Source of the DNA: Halomonas meridiana
Lineage (GTDB): Bacteria > Pseudomonadota > Gammaproteobacteria > Pseudomonadales > Halomonadaceae
Direction: 5' to 3'
Assembly (NCBI RefSeq): GCF_009846525.1
Contig: NZ_CP024621.1
Coordinates: forward strand, 496,001-560,000
Length of the DNA stretch: 64,000 bases
Shown here: piece by piece, positions 7,648 through 16,130 of the stretch
How positions within the stretch are numbered: position 1 is the stretch's first letter
Layout: the number at the start of each line of letters is the position of its first letter
Position numbers and translations under genes: made by a program
Notes under the pieces: generated by a model
Seen by the model: only the letters and a program-made list of their open reading frames with translations
Told to the model about the DNA's origin: nothing
The model's database searches: none

Positions 7648-9060
7648 ATGTTTCAGAATCTGAGCGAGCGTCTTTCCCAGACGCTGAAGTCGATCAAAGG
7701 CCAAGCACGGCTAACCGACGACAACATTAAAGATACGTTACGCGAAGTACGCAAAGCGCTGCTGGAAGCCGACGTGGCGCTTCCGGTCGTTAAAGCCTTC
7801 ATCGAGCGTGTGCGCGAGCGGGCGGTCGGCCAAGAGGTATCGAAAAGCCTCTCGCCGGGCCAGCAGTTCGTCAAAATCGTCCAGCAAGAGCTGGAAGCGA
7901 TCATGGGCGAGGCCAACGAAGGCTTGAGTTTGAAGGGCTCGCCTGCCGTCGTGCTCATGGCGGGTTTACAGGGGGCGGGTAAAACCACCTCCGTCGCCAA
8001 GTTGGCCCGCTACCTGCGTGAGCGCGAGAAGAAGAAAGTACTGGTCGTCTCGGCGGACGTCTATCGTCCGGCCGCCATCGATCAGCTCGAAACGCTGGCG
8101 AAAGAGGTTCAGGTCGACTTCTTCCCCTCGCGCTCCGATCAGCAGCCGGTCGATATCGCCAATGCGGCCATCAAGCACGCCAAGATTCAGTTCCATGACG
8201 TGGTGCTGGTGGATACCGCCGGCCGCCTGGCCATCGATGAAGCGATGATGGCGGAAATCCAGGCGCTGCATAAGGCGATCGCTCCCCAGGAAACGCTGTT
8301 TGTCGTCGATGCCATGACCGGCCAGGACGCGGTGAATACGGCCAAGGCCTTCCATGACGCGCTGCCGCTCACCGGTGTCATTCTGACCAAGGCGGACGGT
8401 GATGCACGCGGCGGTGCCGCGCTCTCGGTACGCCATATCACCGGCAAACCCATCAAGTTCATGGGCGTGGGTGAGAAGGTCGACGCCCTCGAACCCTTCC
8501 ATCCTGACCGGGTCGCGTCGCGTATCCTCGGCATGGGCGACATGCTGTCGCTGATCGAAGAGGCCGAACGCACCGTCGATAAGGACAAGGCCGCGAAGCT
8601 GGCCAGCAAGGTCAAGAAAGGCGACGGTTTTGATCTGGAAGACTTCCGCGACCAGCTCCAGCAGCTCAAGAAAATGGGCGGTATGGGCGGCTTGCTCGGC
8701 AAGCTGCCGGGGATGGGGCAAATGGCTGAATTGGCGCAAGGCCCTGGCCCTGAAAAAGAGCTGGGCAAGCTGGAGGCGTTGATTAATTCCATGACGCCCA
8801 ACGAACGCCGCAAGCCCGATATCATCAACGGCTCTCGCAAACGCCGTATCGCGGCGGGGGCTGGCCTTCAGGTGCCCGACTTGAATCGCCTGCTCAAGCA
8901 GCACAAGCAGATGCAGAAGATGATGAAGAAAGCAGGCAAGAAGGGCGGCATGCAGAAAATGATGCGTGGCATGTCGGGCATGATGGGCGGCGGTGGCGGA
9001 CCGGGTGGCCCCGGCGGCATGGGCGGTATGGGTGGTCCAGGCGGTCTACCCTGGCGTTAA
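7648..9060 (+). CDS. ffh: Signal recognition particle protein Ffh
   Basis: GTPase of the signal recognition particle, which binds 4.5S RNA and signal peptides and docks to FtsY at the membrane. 470 residues. The N domain is followed by the G domain, with P-loop GLQGAGKTT, DTAGRL and TKADGDARGG. The M domain follows, with the RNA-binding SRKRRIAAGAG segment and Met-rich helices. The start is ATG 7648 (MFQNLSERL) behind GGAGGCAGAGG; the open frame extends 29 codons upstream but includes the promoter. The C-terminus ends in an unusual Met/Gly tail (MGGGGGPGGPGGMGGMGG), slightly longer than in E. coli. It heads the ffh-rpsP-rimM-trmD-rplS block. Confidence 0.97.
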   Translation: MFQNLSERLSQTLKSIKGQARLTDDNIKDTLREVRKALLEADVALPVVKAFIERVRERAVGQEVSKSLSPGQQFVKIVQQELEAIMGEANEGLSLKGSPAVVLMAGLQGAGKTTSVAKLARYLREREKKKVLVVSADVYRPAAIDQLETLAKEVQVDFFPSRSDQQPVDIANAAIKHAKIQFHDVVLVDTAGRLAIDEAMMAEIQALHKAIAPQETLFVVDAMTGQDAVNTAKAFHDALPLTGVILTKADGDARGGAALSVRHITGKPIKFMGVGEKVDALEPFHPDRVASRILGMGDMLSLIEEAERTVDKDKAAKLASKVKKGDGFDLEDFRDQLQQLKKMGGMGGLLGKLPGMGQMAELAQGPGPEKELGKLEALINSMTPNERRKPDIINGSRKRRIAAGAGLQVPDLNRLLKQHKQMQKMMKKAGKKGGMQKMMRGMSGMMGGGGGPGGPGGMGGMGGPGGLPWR

Positions 9061-9129
9061 CACGCCTGGCGAGCACGCTTGAGTGCGCTCGGCACAGTTG
9101 ACGGCCTGTGAGTTTTCTGGCTGTCAGGC

Positions 9130-9158
9130 TTTCCAAGCCGGGCGCATTTGCGTAGAAT
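9130..9158 (+). promoter_or_regulatory. Candidate rpsP operon promoter
   Basis: TTTCCA (9130-9135), a 17-base spacer and TAGAAT (9153-9158) form a plausible sigma-70 promoter in the 294-base gap between ffh and rpsP. The transcript would have a leader of about 190 bases. No U-tract terminator for ffh is visible in 9061-9130, so read-through from ffh is also possible. Nothing else is recognised in this gap. Confidence 0.5.
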
Positions 9159-9354
9159 GCGGCCTCTTCATGCGTGGGTGTTGGGAAAACGTGCGTTAGC
9201 GCGGCCCTCGACACTACCCAGTGAAGGTCCTGATGGCGCCTCGTCCAGGCTCGTATGAGCCGGTGGCGCGCCAAGAAAACAGTATGACGAGTGTTCTGAT
9301 AGCGGCTTGCGCTATGTCCCACTCGCGTAACCTCAACCGAAGGATAGTTATCGT

Positions 9355-9603
9355 ATGGTTACCATTCGTTTGGCACGTGGTGGCGCCAAAAAGCGTCCCT
9401 TTTATCACCTGACTGTGACCGACTCTCGTAACGCCCGTGACGGCCGTTTCATCGAGCGTATCGGCTTCTTCAACCCGGTTGCCCGTGGTCAAGAAGAGCG
9501 TCTGCGCGTCGATCTGGACCGCGTGACTCACTGGCAGAGCCAAGGCGCCCAGCTGTCTGGTCGTGTTGCTGAGCTGGTTAAAGAAGCGCGCAAACAGGCA
9601 TAA
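9355..9603 (+). CDS. rpsP: 30S ribosomal protein S16
   Basis: Small-subunit assembly protein of 82 residues, the usual length. It begins [19 protein letters not shown] and contains [21 protein letters not shown], the family signature. AAGGAT lies upstream of ATG 9355. First gene of the rpsP-rimM-trmD-rplS operon; its product is incorporated into the body of the 30S subunit, whose maturation the next gene product assists. Confidence 0.97.
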   Translation: MVTIRLARGGAKKRPFYHLTVTDSRNARDGRFIERIGFFNPVARGQEERLRVDLDRVTHWQSQGAQLSGRVAELVKEARKQA

Positions 9604-9661
9604 GCCTGTTGCCCGTCGCACGTTGTAGCAATAGATGCTGTTGTAGCTGGAGTGGTCGTCG

Positions 9662-10207
9662 ATGACGCGTTTCAATACTAGCCATACTGACGACACGCAC
9701 GTGGTGCTTGGTAAGCTCACCAGCCCTCACGGGATCAAAGGTTGGCTGAAGGTATACTCTTACACCAATCCCATGGACAGCATTCTAGAGTACCCCGAAT
9801 GGTGGGTGCGCCAAGGGGAAACCCTCACGCGTATGACCGTCCTGCAGGGGAGTCGGCAAGGCAAAGGGCTTGTCGTGCAGCTGAAAGGTGTAGATGACCG
9901 AACCGCCGCCGAAGGGTTGGCACAAGCGGACATCCTGATGCCCAAAGAGGCACTGCCCGAGCTTACCGACGATGAGTATTACTGGCATGAGCTTGAAGGT
10001 CTCACTGTCTTCACTCAGTCAGGCGAACGGTTAGGGCAGGTCAGCTACCTGTTTGAAACCGGCGCGAACGATGTCATGGTGGTGCGCGGTGATAACGACG
10101 CAATCGACAAGCGTGAGCGTCTGTTACCCTTCCTGCCCGATGATGTGATCGTTGAGATCGACCTAGAAGATGGCCGCATGGTGGTCGACTGGGACCCTGA
10201 GTTCTGA
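9662..10207 (+). CDS. rimM: Ribosome maturation factor RimM
   Basis: Assembly factor for the 30S head domain, 181 residues. The N-terminal RimM domain is shown by [24 protein letters not shown] (read in two parts, about residues 15-38), and the PRC-barrel domain by [12 protein letters not shown] and [10 protein letters not shown] with [14 protein letters not shown] lies nine bases before ATG 9662. Its TGA overlaps the next ATG (TGATG), coupling translation to trmD. Confidence 0.95.
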   Translation: MTRFNTSHTDDTHVVLGKLTSPHGIKGWLKVYSYTNPMDSILEYPEWWVRQGETLTRMTVLQGSRQGKGLVVQLKGVDDRTAAEGLAQADILMPKEALPELTDDEYYWHELEGLTVFTQSGERLGQVSYLFETGANDVMVVRGDNDAIDKRERLLPFLPDDVIVEIDLEDGRMVVDWDPEF

Positions 10208-11073
10208 TGAGCCAAGACGCTTTGAACGAACTGTCAGCGGACGATCCAACGGTGGCGTCAACGGTGCCCGAAGAGCGTCCAACAGATGTACCGGCGATGT
10301 GGATTGGCGTGGTATCGCTGTTTCCCGATATGTTCGATGCGATTACCCAGCAAGGCGTGATCGGTCGAGCGGTAGAGAAACGGCGCATTTCCCTGGAGTT
10401 CTGGAATCCGCGGGATTACGCCACCGACCGCCACCGCAGCGTGGACGATCGCCCCTATGGCGGCGGCCCAGGCATGCTGATGAAGGTAGACACGCTTCGA
10501 GCGGCTATCTTCGACGCTCGCCAACGCGCCGAGCAGGCCACCGGCCTGACGCCAACGGTGATCTACCTGTCGCCCCAAGGGCGTCGGCTGGATCAGCAGG
10601 GCGTACAAGCGCTCGCTTCGGCAGGCCCGCTGGTCGTGGTCGCCGGGCGCTACGAAGGTATCGACGAGCGCGTGGTGGAGAGTGACATCGATGAAGAGTG
10701 GTCGATTGGTGACTATGTGTTGAGCGGCGGCGAGCTGCCCGCGATGGTGCTGATCGATGCAGCGGCAAGGCTGGTACCCGGCGTGCTGGGCCACCAGGAT
10801 TCCGCGATCGAAGACTCGTTTAACGACGGTTTGTTAGACTGCCCGCACTATACCCGTCCTGAAGTGATCGACGGGCGCCGAGTGCCTGACGTGCTGCTAA
10901 GCGGAAATCATGCAGCCATCAAGCGCTGGCGGTTGAAGCAGTCGCTGGGGCGTACCTGGCAACGTCGTCCTGATCTGTTGGCAGGACGTACGCTTAACGC
11001 CGAGCAGCAGGCGCTGCTAGACGAGTTTATCGAGGAATACGCTTTGTCCTCTACGGCGGCCTCCCGCCCGTAG
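10207..11073 (+). CDS. trmD: tRNA (guanine-N1)-methyltransferase TrmD
   Basis: SPOUT-class methyltransferase that makes m1G37 in tRNAs. 288 residues. The catalytic core starts at [16 protein letters not shown] and includes [36 protein letters not shown] and [19 protein letters not shown], the trefoil-knot region. ATG 10207 overlaps the rimM stop (TGATG) and gives a 30-residue acidic N-terminal extension absent from the E. coli enzyme. ATG 10297, at the usual start, is the alternative but has no ribosome site. I favour 10207 because of the coupling, with moderate certainty. Confidence 0.95.
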   Translation: MSQDALNELSADDPTVASTVPEERPTDVPAMWIGVVSLFPDMFDAITQQGVIGRAVEKRRISLEFWNPRDYATDRHRSVDDRPYGGGPGMLMKVDTLRAAIFDARQRAEQATGLTPTVIYLSPQGRRLDQQGVQALASAGPLVVVAGRYEGIDERVVESDIDEEWSIGDYVLSGGELPAMVLIDAAARLVPGVLGHQDSAIEDSFNDGLLDCPHYTRPEVIDGRRVPDVLLSGNHAAIKRWRLKQSLGRTWQRRPDLLAGRTLNAEQQALLDEFIEEYALSSTAASRP

Positions 11074-11221
11074 CGCAAAGCGGCGGTGCAGGACGCCAGC
11101 CATGTGTGCGTACCTGCGTCACCCATAACGACTCCCGCGTAGCTCGCTTCGAGCGCCGGGATCACGGTTTGCCCCTTCCACGACTGCGTGGCAAGCCATT
11201 ACGTTATTTAGGAGTATGAAG

Positions 11222-11578
11222 ATGAGCAGCAAGAACAAGGTGATCCAGGCGATCGAAGCCGAGCAAATGAGCAAAGAGATTCCTGCTTTTGCACCGGGCG
11301 ACACCATCGTCGTTCAGGTTAAAGTAAAAGAAGGCACTCGTGAGCGTCTGCAGGCGTTTGAAGGTGTGGTCATCGGTAAGCGTAACCGTGGCCTGAACTC
11401 CGCTTTCACCGTGCGTAAAATCTCCCACGGTGTTGGCGTCGAGCGTACCTTCCAGACCTACAGCCCGCTGGTGGACTCCATCGAAGTCAAGCGTCGCGGT
11501 GACGTTCGTCAAGCCAAGCTGTACTACCTGCGTGAGCGTAGCGGTAAGTCGGCGCGTATCAAGGAAAAGCTGGCTTAA
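11222..11578 (+). CDS. rplS: 50S ribosomal protein L19
   Basis: Large-subunit protein at the 30S interface, 118 residues. Diagnostic segments are [50 protein letters not shown] and [20 protein letters not shown]. Two ATGs are in frame. ATG 11222 sits seven bases after GGAG, whereas ATG 11216 is only one base away, so 11222 is chosen. It is separated from trmD by about 150 bases containing an imperfect GC-rich hairpin near 11133-11160. Followed by a strong terminator. Confidence 0.96.
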   Translation: MSSKNKVIQAIEAEQMSKEIPAFAPGDTIVVQVKVKEGTRERLQAFEGVVIGKRNRGLNSAFTVRKISHGVGVERTFQTYSPLVDSIEVKRRGDVRQAKLYYLRERSGKSARIKEKLA

Positions 11579-11616
11579 TCGCCACTTTTTCTCGGGCGCT
11601 TGGCGCTCGGATACGG

Positions 11617-11653
11617 AAAACCCCGTCACCGCTTTGCGGGGCGGGGTTTTTGT
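11617..11653 (+). terminator. Rho-independent terminator of the ffh/rpsP-rplS block
   Basis: Stem AAAACCCCG (11617-11625) pairs with CGGGGTTTT (11642-11650) and runs into a T tract. It lies 39 bases after the rplS stop and 30 before xerD. Confidence 0.85.
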
Positions 11654-11682
11654 TTATGGCTTTGCAATGAGACCGTTAGCCT

Positions 11683-12564
11683 ATGAGCGTGATCGATGCG
11701 TACCTGGATGCCCTTTGGTTAGAGCAGGGCGCCAGCGACCATACGCTAGCGGCCTATCGGCGTGATTTGACCGCTTGGCAAGAGCAGCTTGAACGCGATG
11801 ATGAAACGCTGCTCACGGCGTCCCCCGCGCGGTTTGGCGCCTGGATGGAGCAGCGCCGCGAGCAGGGATACCAGCTGCGCAGCAATGCACGGGTGTTGTC
11901 GTCGCTACGCAGTTTCTATCGCTGGGCACGACTGTATGGGCATATCGACAGCGACCCGCTGGCGAATGTCTCGCTGCCCAAAGTACGCCCCAGCCTGCCC
12001 AATACGCTGGAGGAAGACGAGGTTGAGCGCCTGCTGCTGTCCCCGGATGTGGACACGCCGCTGGGTGTGCGTGATCGCACCATGCTGGAACTACTTTACG
12101 CCTGCGGACTGCGGGTATCGGAACTGGTCGGGCTGACCGGTGACGCGGTCAATCTGCGTCAAGGCGTGGTGCGTGTGCGCGGTAAAGGGGATAAAGATCG
12201 TCTGGTGCCGATGGGAGAAGAGGCCGCCGAGTGGTTAGCGCAATATATCGAAACGGCGCGGCCAGTCTTGATGCAAGACCCCACACGCCCGGCGCTGTTC
12301 CCCGGGCGAGGCGATAAGGCCATGACGCGGCAGACGTTTTGGCACCGTATCAAAGCCCATGCCATCACGGCGGGCATTGCTCGGCCGCTCTCTCCTCACA
12401 CGCTGCGCCACGCCTTTGCGACCCATTTATTGAATCATGGGGCGAATTTGCGGGTCGTACAGCTGCTGTTGGGTCATAGCGACCTTTCCACCACGCAAAT
12501 TTATACCCATGTTGCCCAGGCACGCCTGGAGCAACTGCATGCTGACCACCATCCGCGAGGTTAA
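11683..12564 (+). CDS. xerD: Tyrosine recombinase XerD
   Basis: Site-specific recombinase that acts with XerC at dif to resolve chromosome dimers at the FtsK-controlled septum. 293 residues, the family length. The N-terminal core-binding domain (LEQGASDHTLAAYRRDL) precedes the catalytic domain. The catalytic Arg is in ACGLRVSELVGL, the H-x-x-R box in SPHTLRHAFATHLL, the second His in LLGHSDLSTTQIY, and the nucleophile Tyr in QIYTHV. Upstream of dsbC, as in E. coli and Pseudomonas; this synteny separates it from XerC. No good Shine-Dalgarno precedes ATG 11683. Confidence 0.93.
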   Translation: MSVIDAYLDALWLEQGASDHTLAAYRRDLTAWQEQLERDDETLLTASPARFGAWMEQRREQGYQLRSNARVLSSLRSFYRWARLYGHIDSDPLANVSLPKVRPSLPNTLEEDEVERLLLSPDVDTPLGVRDRTMLELLYACGLRVSELVGLTGDAVNLRQGVVRVRGKGDKDRLVPMGEEAAEWLAQYIETARPVLMQDPTRPALFPGRGDKAMTRQTFWHRIKAHAITAGIARPLSPHTLRHAFATHLLNHGANLRVVQLLLGHSDLSTTQIYTHVAQARLEQLHADHHPRG

Positions 12565-12571
12565 CCAAAGA

Positions 12572-13330
12572 ATGCACCCACGTATGCCATCCGTTGCGAA
12601 ATCCTGTGCCCCTTGGCTGGTGCTGGCGGGCAGTTTGTTGCCTATGACCGCCTTCGCCGATGACGTGGCCGAGCGCTTGGCTGAGAACTTACAAGTGAAC
12701 GGCCAGCCGATGCCGGTAGAGCAGGTGAGCGCCACGCCGATGGAAGGGATCTATCATGTTCGTCTGGAGAGCGGTGAGTCGTTTTACTCCAATGCCGACG
12801 GTAGCCACTTTTTGGTAGGGGACCTCTACCAAAATGCGGATAATGGACTAGTGAATCTGACCGAGCAGTCCCGCAACCAAGAGCGAGCAGCGGCGCTGGC
12901 GGCGATTCCCGAGAGCGAGCGCGTCGTGTTTAGGGGCGTCGAGGAGCCCAAGGCCACGGTGGTGGTGTTTACCGATCCTACCTGCCCCTACTGCGAACGC
13001 CTCCATGAAACCGTTCCCGAACTCAACGAGCGGGGGATTGCGGTACACTACCTCGCCTTTCCGCGGGCCGGTATGGGCAGTGGCGCTGCCGATACCTTGC
13101 AGCAGGTATGGTGCTCCGAAAACCGCAGCGAAGCGATGAATCAGGCCAAAGAGGGCCAGACGATCGCCGCTTCGGCCAGCTGCGACAACCCGGTGGCCGA
13201 CCAATACGCCCTGGGGCAAGCGCTAGGGGTGCAAGGGACGCCCGCCATCATCCTGCCCGATGGGCAAATGGTGCCTGGATTTGTACCCCCCGAGCGGCTC
13301 GTTGCCATGTTAGGCTTGGAAGACGAATAA
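12572..13330 (+). CDS. dsbC: Thiol:disulfide interchange protein DsbC (periplasmic isomerase)
   Basis: Secreted disulfide isomerase of 252 residues. A signal peptide ends near MTAFADD. A DsbC_N dimerisation region (VNGQPMPVEQVSATPMEGIYHVRL) is followed by the thioredoxin fold with active site TCPYCERLHE and the cis-Pro segment GTPAIILPDG. The CxxC dipeptide is Pro-Tyr, as in DsbG, rather than the Gly-Tyr of E. coli DsbC. Two further Cys residues (WCSENR and SCDNP) match the structural disulfide. ATG 12572 is used; upstream codons overlap xerD in another frame. Placement xerD-dsbC supports the dsbC name. Confidence 0.9.
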   Translation: MHPRMPSVAKSCAPWLVLAGSLLPMTAFADDVAERLAENLQVNGQPMPVEQVSATPMEGIYHVRLESGESFYSNADGSHFLVGDLYQNADNGLVNLTEQSRNQERAAALAAIPESERVVFRGVEEPKATVVVFTDPTCPYCERLHETVPELNERGIAVHYLAFPRAGMGSGAADTLQQVWCSENRSEAMNQAKEGQTIAASASCDNPVADQYALGQALGVQGTPAIILPDGQMVPGFVPPERLVAMLGLEDE

Positions 13331-13415
13331 CGTCACATGAGTGGCGAACGAACACGCTGAGACACTGATTCAAGAAGTGGCACCTGCGGGTGCCCAACAC
13401 GAAAGGGGAAGTATT

Positions 13416-14732
13416 TTGAAACCGGTAAGAGTAGGCATTTGTGGGTTAGGTACTGTAGGTGGCGGCACCTTCAACGTATTGACGCGCAACGCGGACGATA
13501 TTAGCCGTCGTGCAGGCCGCCCGATTGTGATTGAGCAGGTGGCTCACCGCAGTATTCATCCCGACTGCGATATTACCGGCATTAATGCGACGACCGACGT
13601 CTTCGAAGTCGCCAACAACCCCGACGTGGACGTGCTGGTCGAACTGATCGGCGGCTACGATATCGCTCGTGAGCTGGTACTCACCGCGATTGCCAACGGC
13701 AAACACGTGGTCACCGCCAACAAGGCGCTGATTGCCGTCCACGGTAACGAAATTTTCCGCGCCGCCCATGAAAAGGGCGTGATCGTTGCGTTTGAAGCCG
13801 CCGTCGCGGGAGGCATTCCCGTCATCAAATCGTTGCGTGAAGGCCTAGGCGCTAACCGTATCGAGTGGGTCGCGGGCATTATCAACGGCACCGGCAACTT
13901 CATTCTGACCCACATGCGCGACGAAGGCCGTGCCTTTGAAGACGTATTGGCCGAGGCCCAGGCGCTTGGCTATGCCGAAGCCGACCCGACGTTCGATGTG
14001 GAAGGCATCGATGCCGCCCACAAGCTGACCATTCTTGCCTCCATTGCTTACGGCGTGCCGTTGCAGTTCGAAAAAGCTTTCACCGAAGGCATTTCGCGTA
14101 TCACCGCCGAAGACGTGGAGCAGGCCGACAACCTCGGTTACGTCATCAAGCATCTGGGGATCTCCAAGCGCACCGATCAAGGGCTGGAGCTGCGGGTTCA
14201 CCCCACGCTGATTCCCAAAGAGCGTCTGCTGGCAAACGTCCACGGTGTGAAAAACGCCATCGCCGTCATGGGCGACGCGGTTGGCCCCACGCTGTACTAC
14301 GGTGCGGGAGCCGGTGCCGAGCCAACGGCGTCAGCCGTGGTGGCGGATCTGCTGGACGTGGCGCGCGACATCGCTACCGACCATCACTACCGCGTGCCGT
14401 ACCTGGCGTTTAGCGGCATCGACGAAGATGTCAGCCAGCTGCCGATCATGCCGATGGAAGAGATCACCACGGCGTACTACCTGCGCCTGCTGGCGGTGGA
14501 TCGCCCCGGCGTGCTGGCCCGTGTAGCGACCATTCTGGCCGAGCAGGGCATCTCCATTGAAGCGCTGATTCAGAAAGAGGCCACTGAAGGCGAGCTGGTA
14601 CCGATCATTCTGCTGACGCATCGCACCAAAGAGAAGCAGATGAACGAAGCGATCCGCGAGATCGAAGCCATGGCCGATATCGCAGGCCCCGTCACGCGTA
14701 TTCGCGTAGAAAGCCTGGACGAAGGAGAGTAA
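13416..14732 (+). CDS. hom: Homoserine dehydrogenase
   Basis: NAD(P)-dependent reduction of aspartate semialdehyde to homoserine for Thr and Met synthesis. 438 residues. The Rossmann motif GICGLGTVGGG comes first. The catalytic domain holds TANKALIA, EAAVAGGIPVIKSLREGLGANRI and GIINGTGNFIL, and the C-terminal ACT domain (about 355-430) starts RLLAVDRPGVLARVATIL, indicating feedback control by threonine. I chose TTG 13416 because GAAAGGGGAAG lies just upstream and the protein then begins KPVRVGICGLG at the family position. The open frame continues to GTG 13341 without a ribosome site. Four bases before thrC. Confidence 0.95.
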   Translation: MKPVRVGICGLGTVGGGTFNVLTRNADDISRRAGRPIVIEQVAHRSIHPDCDITGINATTDVFEVANNPDVDVLVELIGGYDIARELVLTAIANGKHVVTANKALIAVHGNEIFRAAHEKGVIVAFEAAVAGGIPVIKSLREGLGANRIEWVAGIINGTGNFILTHMRDEGRAFEDVLAEAQALGYAEADPTFDVEGIDAAHKLTILASIAYGVPLQFEKAFTEGISRITAEDVEQADNLGYVIKHLGISKRTDQGLELRVHPTLIPKERLLANVHGVKNAIAVMGDAVGPTLYYGAGAGAEPTASAVVADLLDVARDIATDHHYRVPYLAFSGIDEDVSQLPIMPMEEITTAYYLRLLAVDRPGVLARVATILAEQGISIEALIQKEATEGELVPIILLTHRTKEKQMNEAIREIEAMADIAGPVTRIRVESLDEGE

Positions 14733-14735
14733 CCG

Positions 14736-16124
14736 ATGCGCTATATCAGCACGCGTGGGCAAGCGCCCGCGCTCTCTTTCGAAGAGGTGGTGCTCACCGG
14801 TATGGCCAGCGACGGCGGCCTCTACGTCCCGGAAACGCTGCCTGAGTTCTCTAAGGAGGAGCTGGCCGACATGGCCGGGCTCTCCTACGCCGAGATCGCC
14901 TTTCGGGTGATGAAGCCGTTCGTCAACGGCGAGATCGACGACGAGACCTTCCGCCGTTTGGTGACCGAGGCGTACGCCACGTTCAACCACGACGCGGTGT
15001 TGCCGTTAAAGCAGCTGGATGCCAGCCACTTCCTGTTAGAGCAGTTCCACGGCCCGACGCTGGCGTTTAAAGACGTGGCGCTGCAACTGCTGGGGCGACT
15101 GCTGGATCACTTCCTGAAAAAGCGCAACGAGCGTGCGGTGATCATGGGGGCCACCTCCGGGGATACCGGCTCTGCGGCCATCGAAGGCTGCCGCCACTGC
15201 GACAACCTCGATATTTTCATACTGCACCCCCACAACCGCGTCTCCGAAGTGCAGCGCCGTCAGATGACCTCGGTGCTCGCCGACAACGTCTTCAACATCG
15301 CCATCGAGGGCAACTTCGATGATGCTCAGGCGATGGTCAAAGCCAGCTTTGCCAATCAAGACTTCTTGAACGGCACGCGGCTCGTGGCGGTGAACTCGAT
15401 CAACTGGGCGCGCATCATGGCCCAGATCGTCTACTACGTGGCCGCAGGCGTGGCGTTGGGCGCGCCCCAGCGGGAAGTCAGCTTCTGCGTGCCCTCGGCT
15501 AACTTCGGCAACGTCTTTGCGGGCTATATGGCTTACAAGATGGGCCTGCCGGTGAAGCAGTTCATCATCGCCACCAATGCCAACGATATTCTGCACCGCA
15601 CGTTGGCGGCTAACGACTTCTCCAAGAAAGAGCTGGCGGCCACGCTGGCACCCTCTATGGATATCGTCGTGTCGTCCAATTTCGAGCGCCTGCTGTTCGA
15701 TGCCTACGACCGCGATGGTGCCGCCGTGGCAGCCCTGCTGGAGCGCTTCCAGCAAGAGCCCACCGCGCTTGCCGATGCGCCGCTGGCCAAGCTGCGCGAG
15801 AAGTTCGCCAGCCACAGTGTCGATGACGAGACGATTCTGGAAGTGATTCGTGAAGCCCATCATCGTACCGGCGAGATTCTCGATCCGCATACGGCTACCG
15901 GCTACCGAGCGGCCGAGCGGGCACGTGTAGACACCTCCACGCCGATGATCACCCTGGCCACCGCCCACCCGGCGAAGTTCGCCGAAGCCGTGGTAAAAGC
16001 GGGCTTCCAGGGCGTGCCGCTGCCGACCCACATGGACGACCTGCTGGAGCGCGAAGAGCGCTATACGGTGTTGCCCGCAGAATTGAGCGCGGTACAGCAG
16101 TTCGTTGCTGACAACCGTCGCTGA
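14736..16124 (+). CDS. thrC: Threonine synthase
   Basis: PLP enzyme converting O-phosphohomoserine to threonine, 462 residues, of the longer gammaproteobacterial/yeast-like type. Recognised by MRYISTRGQAPALSFEEVVL, the PLP-lysine segment PTLAFKDVALQLLG (Lys about 111), ATSGDTGSAAIEG, and SVNSINWARIMAQ-like VNSINWARIMAQIVYY. GGAGAGTAACCG precedes ATG 14736. It completes hom-thrC as a threonine unit; no attenuator leader is evident upstream. Confidence 0.96.
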   Translation: MRYISTRGQAPALSFEEVVLTGMASDGGLYVPETLPEFSKEELADMAGLSYAEIAFRVMKPFVNGEIDDETFRRLVTEAYATFNHDAVLPLKQLDASHFLLEQFHGPTLAFKDVALQLLGRLLDHFLKKRNERAVIMGATSGDTGSAAIEGCRHCDNLDIFILHPHNRVSEVQRRQMTSVLADNVFNIAIEGNFDDAQAMVKASFANQDFLNGTRLVAVNSINWARIMAQIVYYVAAGVALGAPQREVSFCVPSANFGNVFAGYMAYKMGLPVKQFIIATNANDILHRTLAANDFSKKELAATLAPSMDIVVSSNFERLLFDAYDRDGAAVAALLERFQQEPTALADAPLAKLREKFASHSVDDETILEVIREAHHRTGEILDPHTATGYRAAERARVDTSTPMITLATAHPAKFAEAVVKAGFQGVPLPTHMDDLLEREERYTVLPAELSAVQQFVADNRR

Positions 16125-16130
16125 GGTGAT

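Noticed and set aside
7966..8904. A 312-codon open frame on the minus strand opposite ffh
   Set aside because: Antisense shadow of a high-GC gene with strong codon bias; ffh is certain and the antisense product has no recognisable motif.
13337..13360. A short ATG frame (MSGERTR) before hom considered as a threonine attenuator leader
   Set aside because: It contains one Thr and no Thr/Ile run, and no terminator-antiterminator pair is seen.
15036..16031. A 331-codon open frame opposite thrC
   Set aside because: Shadow of thrC; rich in His, Arg and Gly as expected of reversed codons, with no ribosome site.
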